64,000 nucleotides of DNA from Legionella lansingensis (GTDB lineage: Bacteria; Pseudomonadota; Gammaproteobacteria; Legionellales; Legionellaceae), in contig NZ_LT906451.1 of assembly GCF_900187355.1 (NCBI RefSeq), positions 2,451,001 through 2,515,000 of the forward strand, read 5' to 3'. Made by a program: the position numbers and the translations under genes. The notes below the pieces were generated by a model. The model saw only the letters and a list, made by a program, of their open reading frames with translations. It was not told the DNA's origin and did not search any database. This document shows positions 8,116 through 16,746 of this stretch, piece by piece. Position 1 is the first letter of the stretch; every line of letters starts with the position of its first letter.

Positions 8116-9678
8116 ATGCTGAAACGCGATATCTCCCGCACAAACGTATTAATTGCCGCCGCTGGCGGCATGATAGGGTCTGGCTGGTTATTTAGTCCTT
8201 TTATTAGTGCTCAGATGGCTGGTAGCAATGCCTTGATTAGTTGGATTATTGCTGCTTTGTTTATGCTATTTATTGCTTTACCCTTATGCGAACTCGGTGC
8301 TATGTTCCCTATCTCAGGGGGTATGACTAACTATCCGAGTTTTACACATGGCAATGACGTGGGTTTTCTGTTTGCCTGGACATCTTGGTTATCTTATGTG
8401 GTTATGACGCCCATTGAAATTCAAGCTATCTTGCAGTATTCAAGTCACTTTTTTCCCAGTTTGATCGTTAAAGACACCACAGCATTTACGTTGTCAGGCA
8501 CTGGGTATGTAGTGGCGATGGGAATTATGTTGTTTGTGGTTTTATTAAATTCTTATGGCATTAAAATGCTTGCGGAATGCAATAAAATCGCCAGTATTAT
8601 CAAATTCTTGGTTCCCAGTATTGCCATTATCGCCCTGCTCTCTAGCGCACCCTCCATGAGTAATATCGAAGTGAATCTAAATAATAAAAACGCCTGGGTA
8701 CAGATTTTCACCGCACTTTCCGCAGGAGGGATTGCCTTTGCTTTTACCGGATTCCAAAATGGGTTGATGTTGGCGGGTGAAGTACAAAATCCACAACGCA
8801 ATATCCCCATTGCTATTTTAGGGGCAGTGTTTGTTGGTTTCGTATTATATTTTATGCTGCAGTTAAGTTTCCTGGCAGCAATACCTTCATCCTATTTAGC
8901 CCAGGGGTGGCAAAATTTAAGCTTTCCCGGTGATAGTGGACCATTGGTTGGATTAACCTTATTGGTGGGCTTGGGGGTTGTTGCCATGTTGCTTATGTTT
9001 GATGCCGCATTTTCACCTTTTGGAACCACCTTGGTCTATACAGCTGCTACTTCTCGTATACTATACGGCATGGCTTTAAACAAACATTTACCCAAACTCT
9101 TTTTAAAGTTAAATAAGCATAAAATTCCTTATGTCACCCTATATGCCAATTTCCTGGTTGGAATTTTATCTTTCTTGCCGTTTCCTGGCTGGCAAAAGAT
9201 GGTAGCCTTCTTATCATCCTGCAGCATCTTATCTTATGGGATAGGACCTATTTGTCTATTGGCTATGCGAAAACTTAAGCCGCATCGAAACCGTCCTTTC
9301 AAACTTTGGGCTAGTTTATTTTTTTGCCATGTCGCCTTTTATGTCTGTAATCTGATGTTATATTGGTGTGGCTTTGATATTTTATGGAAATTGGATTTAG
9401 CACTTCTTATTGGTTTTATTATCAATCTTATCTACCAAAAACGCCGATTTAGCGATTGCAGCCGTAGTCTTTATTGGTTTGCTTTCTATATGATTTCAAT
9501 GTTAGTTCTTTCTTACTTTGGTTCATTTGGGGGCACAAAACAATTGCAATTTCCTTTAGATATTATTTTGATTCTTCCACTAAGTATCCTCATCCTTTAT
9601 TTATCACAACACGTCCTTATAAACAGCGAGATGCATGAAGAAATAACGGCTACTCTGGAGCTTGCTGAGGCAGAGTAA
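8116..9678 (+). CDS. Amino acid permease, APC superfamily
   Basis: 520 residues, strongly hydrophobic throughout, with about 12-14 membrane segments. The first segment carries the APC family signature (IAAAGGMIGSGWLFSPF), followed by AMFPISGGMTNYPSF. A second family motif, FAFTGFQNGLMLAGEVQNP, sits near residues 215-233. Proteins of this type import amino acids or polyamines by proton symport or exchange; the substrate cannot be read from the sequence. A single-gene unit: a repeat lies upstream, a terminator hairpin begins 10 bases after the stop, and the next gene converges. The start ATG at 8116 follows AAGGAATAAAGCT, a usable ribosome site. Confidence 0.88.
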   Translation: MLKRDISRTNVLIAAAGGMIGSGWLFSPFISAQMAGSNALISWIIAALFMLFIALPLCELGAMFPISGGMTNYPSFTHGNDVGFLFAWTSWLSYVVMTPIEIQAILQYSSHFFPSLIVKDTTAFTLSGTGYVVAMGIMLFVVLLNSYGIKMLAECNKIASIIKFLVPSIAIIALLSSAPSMSNIEVNLNNKNAWVQIFTALSAGGIAFAFTGFQNGLMLAGEVQNPQRNIPIAILGAVFVGFVLYFMLQLSFLAAIPSSYLAQGWQNLSFPGDSGPLVGLTLLVGLGVVAMLLMFDAAFSPFGTTLVYTAATSRILYGMALNKHLPKLFLKLNKHKIPYVTLYANFLVGILSFLPFPGWQKMVAFLSSCSILSYGIGPICLLAMRKLKPHRNRPFKLWASLFFCHVAFYVCNLMLYWCGFDILWKLDLALLIGFIINLIYQKRRFSDCSRSLYWFAFYMISMLVLSYFGSFGGTKQLQFPLDIILILPLSILILYLSQHVLINSEMHEEITATLELAEAE

Positions 9679-9687
9679 ACCCATTGT

Positions 9688-9710
9688 GGAACGTCTATGA
9701 CGTTCCTTTT
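9688..9710 (+). terminator. Terminator of the permease gene
   Basis: Perfect 8-bp stem GGAACGTC / GACGTTCC with a TAT loop, followed by TTTT. It overlaps the 3' end of the convergent deacetylase gene. Confidence 0.7.
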
Positions 9711-10594
9711 CCTTCGTTCTTAACTTCATGATGGAGCCAATAATTAGCGATATCAATGCGTCGCGTTAGCCATATATTGGAAAATTGTTTTAAATAATCA
9801 ATGAACTGTTTAACAGCCATGCAACGTCCAGGGTGCCCAGATATTCTGGCATGAAGGCCTATCGTCATCATAGCTGTCCTTTCTTCCTGGTATAAGTAGT
9901 CAAATGTATATTTGAGATGTTTAAAAAATTCCTCCCCATGGGAAAAGCCTGGGGAGGTGCTGAAACGAAAATCATTACAATCTAGAGTATAAGGAATGAT
10001 CAAATGCTGACCTTCAAAGTAAGGTAGATCGTCAGCATAACTTTCTGAATCATAAACAAAGCCGCCAATCTCTAATAACAAGTTGCGAGTGTTCTTACTT
10101 CGCCTTCCGGTGTACCAACCTTGTATGGATTTGCCTGTATGTTCTTGTATGGTTTCCTTGCATTGTAGAATATGTTTTTTTTCTTCTTCTTTAGGGACGC
10201 GAGTATAATCTATCCATCGCCATCCATGCCCAGCAATCTCATGGTTTGCGGTCTTTAAGTAATTGCATAACTCGTCATTCAAATTTAGCGCTAGCCCCGT
10301 TGCAAAAAAGGTGAGCGGGATGTTCTCTTTATCGAATAACCTAAGTAAACGCCACACACCAGCACGACTACCATATTCGAACAAAGATTCCATGCTTAAG
10401 TTACGCATTCCTGCCGGTTTCTTTGCCAGAGGAAATTCACCCCCATAAACTTCAGCCTGTTTGTCCCCATTTAAAGGGGTAAGCTCAGCCCCTTCTTCAT
10501 AATTCAACACAAAATTAACAGCGATCTTGGCTTGATTGGGCCAGTATATGATTGGTGTCTCTCGTCCATACCCCACCATGTCGCGAATCATCAT
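9695..10594 (-). CDS. Polysaccharide deacetylase family protein, PuuE/allantoinase-like
   Basis: 299 residues matching the PuuE branch of the NodB fold. It opens with RDMVGYGRETP, then the family feature GGEFPLAKKPAGMRN, TFFATG, and HEIAGHGWRW where other deacetylases hold metal ligands, ending with a C-terminal block LHARISGHPGR. PuuE-type enzymes hydrolyse allantoin in purine breakdown, independently of metal-type allantoinases; related proteins deacetylate other amides, so the substrate is open. No other urate or allantoin gene is nearby. It begins directly after the GNAT gene stop with no gap, so the two form one unit. A possible second start lies one codon in. Confidence 0.78.
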   Translation of the reverse strand: MMIRDMVGYGRETPIIYWPNQAKIAVNFVLNYEEGAELTPLNGDKQAEVYGGEFPLAKKPAGMRNLSMESLFEYGSRAGVWRLLRLFDKENIPLTFFATGLALNLNDELCNYLKTANHEIAGHGWRWIDYTRVPKEEEKKHILQCKETIQEHTGKSIQGWYTGRRSKNTRNLLLEIGGFVYDSESYADDLPYFEGQHLIIPYTLDCNDFRFSTSPGFSHGEEFFKHLKYTFDYLYQEERTAMMTIGLHARISGHPGRCMAVKQFIDYLKQFSNIWLTRRIDIANYWLHHEVKNEGKGTS

Positions 10595-11449
10595 CTATCC
10601 TAATTCTAGTGAAGTTATGCCATAAATCTGCTTACTTGGAAGGTCCGCCGGTTGCCCTCTCAAATACATTCTTGCGGTTTGGAATACTTTTTTTAATGGA
10701 TAGCGCTTAATCAAGACCTCAGTAGCATTAGGGTTATTGTCAGGGATATCGATAAAAACGTCCTCACCTTGAGCATGATGTACTAACGTTAAGAACAATG
10801 TTTCTGCTATATTTGGATTATCCGCAAATAAAGGTCCGATTTTAAACCCATTTTGACAAGCTCTTAGTACACCATAACCACAAAGCTTCCCTCCACTAAC
10901 ATAACCCAGGCTAGCACCCTCTGGCTGTTTGATCCAACATTTCAAGAAAACTTCACGTGGGGCTGGAAAATGCAGGCGGTCATAAGTACAAAGCCTATTA
11001 AAATCAATAGCTGACAACGGAATGATCTTCTCATCAACATGTTCAAGAGTAGGTATATTCTTTACAAGATAACGATTATTGTAATGCGCAATTCTATAGC
11101 CAAGACGGGCATATTTATCGAGCATATTGATAACCCCATCTAGTCCTGCATTGCGTTGGCCTATATAAGCTAAACGTGCCTGTGTTAATGCCAATCCATA
11201 GCCATGCCCTCGGTAAGTTTTATTAACCATATAAAAACCACAGAACGCAAATTGTGCATCATAGACTACCGCAGAACCAACAGCGATGATTTGATCATTT
11301 AATTTACCAGCAAAAAAGCCTTTTGGATCTGTTTGATAAAAGCATGCAAGATCATGCAAACCAGGATTCCAACCCTCCTGAGTAGCCCATTCTATTGCAC
11401 AGCCGAGCTCCTCTTGGGTCATGCGCTCCACTCTGAAATCCTTTTCCAT
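10595..11449 (-). CDS. GNAT-family N-acetyltransferase, two-domain
   Basis: 284 residues. The N-terminal half is a typical GNAT fold: VERMTQEELGCAIEWA, an acceptor region (AVVYDAQFAFCGFYMV) and an acetyl-CoA loop TYRGHGYGLAL near residues 78-88. The C-terminal half (from about 140) resembles the second GNAT-like domain of YitH-type acetyltransferases. Such enzymes acetylate a small amine or protein N-terminus; the substrate is unknown. It is the upstream partner of the PuuE-like gene, joined stop to start, which suggests a shared pathway. The next gene upstream is divergent. Confidence 0.75.
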   Translation of the reverse strand: MEKDFRVERMTQEELGCAIEWATQEGWNPGLHDLACFYQTDPKGFFAGKLNDQIIAVGSAVVYDAQFAFCGFYMVNKTYRGHGYGLALTQARLAYIGQRNAGLDGVINMLDKYARLGYRIAHYNNRYLVKNIPTLEHVDEKIIPLSAIDFNRLCTYDRLHFPAPREVFLKCWIKQPEGASLGYVSGGKLCGYGVLRACQNGFKIGPLFADNPNIAETLFLTLVHHAQGEDVFIDIPDNNPNATEVLIKRYPLKKVFQTARMYLRGQPADLPSKQIYGITSLELG

Positions 11450-11625
11450 TGCAGCGCTCCCTAATGAAAAATTAGCGAATAACTATATCAATTAGCCTTA
11501 CCCTTGCTGGCTATTTAAAGCAAAATGTCATCCAAATTATACTCAACTTAAAGCCAGAATGTCTTATCGTATTGCAAAAGCAAAGAAATTCCAGCTGATA
11601 AATTTCAGTGTTGCAAGGAAAGCAA

Positions 11626-11646
11626 CTATCCTTATTAATAGGATAG
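11626..11646. promoter_or_regulatory. Palindrome upstream of the 177-residue membrane protein gene
   Basis: Inverted repeat CTATCCT / AGGATAG separated by seven AT-rich bases, about 30 bases upstream of the start at 11678. Position and symmetry suit an operator or the base of a leader hairpin; there is no T-run. Confidence 0.4.
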
Positions 11647-11677
11647 TGCAGTTTGAGTGCATTAAAGGGAGATTACT

Positions 11678-12211
11678 ATGGCTAGCTTACCTACTAAAAC
11701 GATAAGTGCCATTGTCAGCAGTGAAGGCGTATTAGAATTGATTATCAATAAATTAACGGAAAAAACTGTCGCTCGTCACGATATAAGTGTCCAGGGTTCT
11801 CCAGCAGCAGTTGCTAGTGAATATGGAGAAGCCTATGTAGGACCTGAGGAGATCCAGAAAAGTTCTCATCCGCCCAAGAGAGAATCTTTCCTTCGCGATG
11901 ATTTTGGTTGGGTTATTGGTTTTTCCTTTGCTATCCCGGTCTTTATCTGTGTAGTCATTGGCGTTTTTCTCATTGGCGATGTACGCTCCCCCTCTGATAA
12001 TTTATTTTACGGGCTTCTGGGCGCAATAATCGGTGCGATTAGTGGAGCTCTTCTCGCAAAGTTCGTAAGAAATCATCAGATCGAACAGATAAGAAAACAA
12101 GAAAGAAAAGGAGGTTTCGTACTTTGGATAACCGTGACTACTGATGAGCAAATGGATGAAGCTATTAAAATTTTAGAGGGATATCACGCACGCCAAATCC
12201 AAGTCACTTAA
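11678..12211 (+). CDS. Membrane protein of unknown function with two transmembrane segments
   Basis: 177 residues. The N-terminal 45 residues (ISAIVSSEGVLELIINKLTE) and the C-terminal 35 (GFVLWITVTTDEQMDEAIKI...) look like two halves of a small alpha/beta domain, as in general-stress proteins that sense or bind at a membrane. Between them lie two membrane segments at about 82-105 and 112-132, the second glycine-rich (LLGAIIGAISGALLAKF, glycine-zipper-like). Not recognised with certainty. A GGGAGA ribosome site precedes the start, and a palindrome sits upstream. It is a single gene with the next gene convergent. Confidence 0.65.
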   Translation: MASLPTKTISAIVSSEGVLELIINKLTEKTVARHDISVQGSPAAVASEYGEAYVGPEEIQKSSHPPKRESFLRDDFGWVIGFSFAIPVFICVVIGVFLIGDVRSPSDNLFYGLLGAIIGAISGALLAKFVRNHQIEQIRKQERKGGFVLWITVTTDEQMDEAIKILEGYHARQIQVT

Positions 12212-12239
12212 AGAGGTTATAAGATGGAGCTTGCAGAAA

Positions 12240-12557
12240 TTATTTAGGCTTTAATGAACTGTTTGATCCTTGGTCTTTTATGAAATCTATCATTTCTTGA
12301 TTATTGTTAATTTCAGCCCAATTCATAGGTGTTTGACCCATGCCATCACTGAGATTTAAATCCGCACCATTCCCCACTAAAAATTTTAACATGTCTAAGT
12401 TATTTTGTTTTGCAGCGATCAATGCTGGTGTAAATCCGTATTGGTTTTGAGCATTCACATTATCATGATGTTTAATAATCCACTTAACCTGATCAAGGTT
12501 TCCATCCAAAACAGCCTCGCATAAACTTTGGTCCATTAAGTCGGTTTTACGTCTCAT
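12240..12557 (-). CDS. Small ankyrin-repeat protein
   Basis: 105 residues made almost only of ankyrin repeats: about three units, with the clear consensus NAQNQYGFTPALIAAKQNNLD, then LKFLVGNGADLNLSDGMGQTPMNWAEINN. Ankyrin repeats bind partner proteins. Legionella uses many ankyrin proteins as Dot/Icm effectors, but this one is very short and has no catalytic domain and no obvious secretion signal, so it could equally act inside the bacterium. It is monocistronic, convergent with the membrane protein gene. Confidence 0.75.
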   Translation of the reverse strand: MRRKTDLMDQSLCEAVLDGNLDQVKWIIKHHDNVNAQNQYGFTPALIAAKQNNLDMLKFLVGNGADLNLSDGMGQTPMNWAEINNNQEMIDFIKDQGSNSSLKPK

Positions 12558-12724
12558 AATTTATTCCTCTTTCTGATGAATCGTGTTCCTCAATGCATTA
12601 TCAAATTGTTAAAACGCTTCTCAATGAAAATGGTGATTACTTCGCGCTCTTAATGTTTACATAATATACGACATATATAATCAAAGCAAAGGAAGTTTGT
12701 GAATGGATAACGCCCTAACTGGAC

Positions 12725-14440
12725 ATGAAATGGGCAAAAATTTGGATTAACTTTCGAATTTGGGTAATGATTATGTTTCGTGTCCAATCAAATAAAAAAT
12801 CCCCAGTGGTGGCAATTACATTCTATTCTAGGCGAATTGATAATAATCCTGGATACCATACAGGAATTTTTAGCGCAGCTAACAAAAAAGATATTTTGCG
12901 GTTAAAGGAAGGCCTGGAACTTGCTGCTACAAAAAGAGGGAAGACACTGCCTCAGGTGGAAATTACTTTATTTCTTGTTCCAGACTGGAGGAAGGGAGAA
13001 GACTATACATCACCATCTTATCTAGAAACAAAACAAAAAATGCTTGATGAAGCCAGGAAATTTTACGGAGAAGGAATTCTCATTAAAGATTTTCTACAGA
13101 CAAAGGTTTCAAAAGCAGAGCTTGATTTCTTAAGAAATTGCGAATCTATGGGGAGTGTTGCAGATATCTTAAAAACCCGAACTATCATTGATAGTAAGGG
13201 TCGTCCCTGCTTGCAAACCGATTCTAATGTGACCTGGGCTAATAATGATTTTGATAAGCTATATGAATTAACTTTTGAGCAAGACGAGGATGCTTTTAAC
13301 GCAAGCCGATGTTCTGAAGTATATGTTTCTGCTCATAACAAATTGGTGTTTACAGGCTCTAACAGTGATCTTCCTTCTATTTTTGAAAAAACGTTAACCG
13401 AATATTGTCTTAATTATAATTCCGACCCATGGCATAAAAATGCGAATTGTAATGGAGTCTACGATATTGCTTTCTGTGAAGGCATGTGTCAGCACGGACT
13501 TACTTTCAGAGTTAGGGTTGAGGACAAGTATAACAAAGGTAAGACTTTCGATTTTTATCCCGCAAAATTACAGGATCCTCGTTATAAACTCATGCCTTTG
13601 GTTATCGCCTGCCAACGAGAAAGTTGGCGTGCAGGCATGGCGCCTCCAGATCCTGTTGTAGTAGAATTAACTGGCGGCTTAACCTTAGCTAATAATGATA
13701 AAAAACCAGCTCTGGAAGTTGAAATTAACGGCGTTCAATATGGTTATTATCATTTTAAAAGCCTGGTGAGAGTATTTACCAATTTACCAAGTTGGCATGC
13801 GGACGAAACCAAACAGAGGTATTCTTCTCAAACAAAAGATTATTTTACTGGTGCTGAGTATGCACGTAATCTATTTGTAAGTAAGCAAGATACTCATTTA
13901 TGTATGAAAATTCTTGTTAATTACTATAATGCGGTTTTAAAAGCTGCTCTGGATGGGGAGCTCAAAGAAGGTGCGCGTTCAGTCAAAATATTAGCACAGC
14001 TCATTCCTAATAATGCTGCTGGAAATCAATTATGTATCATCTTATTTCGATGTACGGTAAGTGAATTACATTCTAATCCACTACAACTTGCTAAATTGCC
14101 TGTTGAGCATCTTCAAAGCTCAAGCCTAGCAATAGTTCATGTGGCAGTAACACCTACCTATTTGCAAACTGTTGCCCCCAACTGTGTTGGCAAAGGCCCT
14201 TATTCTTTCTTTGTGCCTTCAATGAATCGTCTTGAAAAATTGATGATGGAAAAAAATTTGCAGTTGCTTGCAAAAGCGGCAGATAACCTTCCGGCCAAAG
14301 AACATAGAGAAATCGTCGAATTTTTAAAATCCTTGCCACAAGAACAGCTCGAACAAATTAAGGGTGAGTCAAAGACTGCTCAACAGGTTTTTGATGAAAA
14401 ATATGGTTTAGTGCCTTTTACTCCTAATGGAAGCAAATAA
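12725..14440 (+). CDS. Large protein of unknown function, candidate Dot/Icm effector
   Basis: Up to 571 residues; the start is uncertain because ATG codons at 12767 and 12773 are also possible (the latter gives MFRVQSNKKSP) and no good Shine-Dalgarno sequence precedes any of them. No signal peptide, no membrane segment. No family was recognised. Visible segments include RTIIDSKGRPCLQTDSN near residue 155 and a cysteine-rich NANCNGVYDIAFCEGMCQHG near residue 240. A C-terminal helix-rich tail (PQEQLEQIKGESKTAQQVF) is acidic and polar, the type of ending seen in translocated Legionella proteins. Convergent with another large unknown protein; both lie in the accessory stretch next to the dot/icm genes. 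Confidence 0.6.
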   Translation: MKWAKIWINFRIWVMIMFRVQSNKKSPVVAITFYSRRIDNNPGYHTGIFSAANKKDILRLKEGLELAATKRGKTLPQVEITLFLVPDWRKGEDYTSPSYLETKQKMLDEARKFYGEGILIKDFLQTKVSKAELDFLRNCESMGSVADILKTRTIIDSKGRPCLQTDSNVTWANNDFDKLYELTFEQDEDAFNASRCSEVYVSAHNKLVFTGSNSDLPSIFEKTLTEYCLNYNSDPWHKNANCNGVYDIAFCEGMCQHGLTFRVRVEDKYNKGKTFDFYPAKLQDPRYKLMPLVIACQRESWRAGMAPPDPVVVELTGGLTLANNDKKPALEVEINGVQYGYYHFKSLVRVFTNLPSWHADETKQRYSSQTKDYFTGAEYARNLFVSKQDTHLCMKILVNYYNAVLKAALDGELKEGARSVKILAQLIPNNAAGNQLCIILFRCTVSELHSNPLQLAKLPVEHLQSSSLAIVHVAVTPTYLQTVAPNCVGKGPYSFFVPSMNRLEKLMMEKNLQLLAKAADNLPAKEHREIVEFLKSLPQEQLEQIKGESKTAQQVFDEKYGLVPFTPNGSK

Positions 14441-14445
14441 GTCCC

Positions 14446-14462
14446 TTAGGATCGTTCCCTAA
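14446..14462. repeat. TTAGGGA-type short palindrome, copy 1
   Basis: TTAGGATCGTTCCCTAA, directly after the stop codon of the upstream gene and between convergent genes. A variant of the palindrome seen at 40001, 43713 and 47955. Confidence 0.55.
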
Positions 14463-14499
14463 ACAGTGAAAACAGAGTCGACATGTGAGTTCCATGTAG

Positions 14500-16389
14500 C
14501 TAGTCTAGGATCCCCATGTTCGAATCATTTCTCATTTCCTTATCATCCTCCGAGAGCTCTTGCCTTAGCTTAAAAAACCTTTGCGTAATGGCTGTATATG
14601 ATCGTGTACAGTCTTCACTCAATAAGTTAGTTACGGGTTCACCAGGATTTATTGAATTCCTCATTTCAAGCTGCTTTACGATGTGGTTCTTTAAATTTAA
14701 GCTCAACGTAGACGTCTCTTTAAATGTCTCAATTTCTTTCATAAAAAAGTCGTGATATTCTTCCCGTAATAACCCTAGTTTTCGCTTAATTTCTTTAATT
14801 ACATCAACTTGCTCAACTTCTTTTATAGCAAAACAGCCAAAGAACTGTGATAGAAATTTGCAGAGTTTTATTAGAAAGCTATCATGTGCACTTAGAAACG
14901 CTGCAGCTTTTATATCCAAGCTTTCAATCTCTCTAAGCTTCTCCTGTCTATTACTAGCAAGTTGCAGTAATTGCTTATACGCTTCTAAGCTAGCTATCGT
15001 ACCTTCAGTAGCCGCTCTTAAGGGGAGTACTTCAGCCGAGAGATTAGTTAATAATTTCTCAAACTCCGATTGACCAGCAGACAATGTCTTTATTAACTTT
15101 TTAAGCTGGTCCTCGTTTTGATTTAACGCTTGCCCTAGATTATGTATGTAGCTTGTGGCCAAAGATTTCACATAAGCTTTGCACTCACTATCCAAGGTCT
15201 GAGGAAGAATACTAATCACTGCATCTTGCGTTTGTTCAGACATGGTCAAACGCATTGTTGAAGCAGGCAGTGCTGTCAACCAACTTCCTACATACTGAAT
15301 AGAAGCAGACATTTGTTGATAGCCATCCGGTTTCTTTAATTGATCAATTTTTTTAAGTACTTCTCTTCTTGAGTCTTCTTCAAGGTTAGCTATAAATAGC
15401 TTAAAGCTATCTTCGTTATTCTGTAAAAGTTCTAAAAAGTATTTTCTTCCGGTGACCTGATGTTCGTTTGTATGTAAGATAGTAAGGATTGTCTGAGCAA
15501 GAGCGATTTGTGATCTAAGTTCGTGATTTCTTTGAAGGGTGGTAACTAATGTCATCACTTTTAGCACATAGTCTTTCAGCGTATCTATCTTTTGCAAAAC
15601 AGAATCCGCATCCTCCATGGACTCTTGCTTTAGAAGTTGCAAATACCGTTCATTGAGATATTCAGCTACTGTCTGGGGTGAAGAAAGTACAGTAGGTAAA
15701 ATCTCTGTTTGGAGCTGACTAACCTTCTTGCTGATTTGCTCAAGCAAATCTTTAAGTGCCTCCTCAAATACGTCCAGTTCAATACCTACTAATTTAGCAG
15801 TTGCTTTTTTTGCCCAAGGGTAATACTGACTTAACGAAATAGTTAATGTTTTTAAGAAAACATAGAAAGCACAGCATAGGTATTTTACATGCTCAGGGTT
15901 ATTGCGATTTGCGGTGAATTTTTCCAGCCATAATGTTGAGTTTTTTACCAATCCCTCTAATTTTTCTTGTGTTTGAACACGACTTTCAAGATAAAGTCCT
16001 GCAATATTGTACGTGATTTTTTCTAATAGAATCTTTTCCTCAGACTCTTCGAGACGTAAGAGTCCTGAATCCTCTATATAAACTTCCAGTATGAGCTTGC
16101 AGTAAAGCAAAGAACCATAATTTAGTTCCCCATAAGAAGCAAACTTTTTATATGGAGGGGAATAGCTGTCCTTCAGCTCTTGATTGATTTTTTCTATATT
16201 AAGAGCGCTACTCACATAGTTAGCGATTTCAACAGCAGTCTTTAATCTTAATTCTTCATTTTTAGCCTCTTTTAAGCGCCAGCGAGTAAAATAATCACGA
16301 AACCGCCCCTCCAGTTGCCCCGGCACATATCCTCCAAATAACTCTAGATTCACTATTAATTTACATACGGATATTCTGCTAGTTTGCAA
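14500..16389 (-). CDS. Large helical/coiled-coil protein of unknown function, candidate Dot/Icm effector
   Basis: 629 residues, predicted almost entirely helical: long runs rich in Leu, Glu, Lys and Gln with heptad-like spacing (for example residues 420-480, LGQALNQNEDQLKKLIK, then LQLASNRQEKLREIESL). No signal peptide; one short hydrophobic stretch (FLSQFFGCFAIKEV) near residue 520 could touch a membrane. No enzymatic motif was recognised. The C-terminus has an acidic patch, QELSEDDKE, about 10-18 residues from the end, like the E-block of Dot/Icm substrates. This supports, but does not prove, an effector role. Coiled-coil effectors of this size are common in Legionella. Confidence 0.6.
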   Translation of the reverse strand: MQTSRISVCKLIVNLELFGGYVPGQLEGRFRDYFTRWRLKEAKNEELRLKTAVEIANYVSSALNIEKINQELKDSYSPPYKKFASYGELNYGSLLYCKLILEVYIEDSGLLRLEESEEKILLEKITYNIAGLYLESRVQTQEKLEGLVKNSTLWLEKFTANRNNPEHVKYLCCAFYVFLKTLTISLSQYYPWAKKATAKLVGIELDVFEEALKDLLEQISKKVSQLQTEILPTVLSSPQTVAEYLNERYLQLLKQESMEDADSVLQKIDTLKDYVLKVMTLVTTLQRNHELRSQIALAQTILTILHTNEHQVTGRKYFLELLQNNEDSFKLFIANLEEDSRREVLKKIDQLKKPDGYQQMSASIQYVGSWLTALPASTMRLTMSEQTQDAVISILPQTLDSECKAYVKSLATSYIHNLGQALNQNEDQLKKLIKTLSAGQSEFEKLLTNLSAEVLPLRAATEGTIASLEAYKQLLQLASNRQEKLREIESLDIKAAAFLSAHDSFLIKLCKFLSQFFGCFAIKEVEQVDVIKEIKRKLGLLREEYHDFFMKEIETFKETSTLSLNLKNHIVKQLEMRNSINPGEPVTNLLSEDCTRSYTAITQRFFKLRQELSEDDKEMRNDSNMGILD

Positions 16390-16746
16390 GACAAAAGGGA
16401 CAACAGTAAACTCTTTTTTACCATGCGAATATTTGTAGTAATTTTAACTAGGATGGAGGAATCGCAAGGACTAAGAGCGTTTTGATGCTGAGCTTAAAAA
16501 AATAGATAGTATTCTTGTCTCAGTTCTATTTTAGAACGATGGACGCCTCCTGAGATGCTTTAGGCTTCTTAATAAACTCTAAGCTTGCACACCACATCTA
16601 CAAGTCTGGCCCCTAGATAATCCTGTTAGCCGGACAAGAAATACCATCTATGCTTAAAAAATAAGCTACTACAGCATTAAAGGCAACCGATAAATTGTTA
16701 ATTAATTGCAAAAGCTGCTTCATTCTTGACCGCGTTGTTGCAACAC
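16390..16746. other. Intergenic stretch without recognisable gene
   Basis: About 357 bases between two minus-strand genes. It holds a GTTCTA-TTT-TAGAAC palindrome at 16523-16537 and AT-rich sequence expected to carry the promoter of the coiled-coil protein gene near 16390-16450. No coding frame with a plausible start and composition was seen. Confidence 0.5.
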
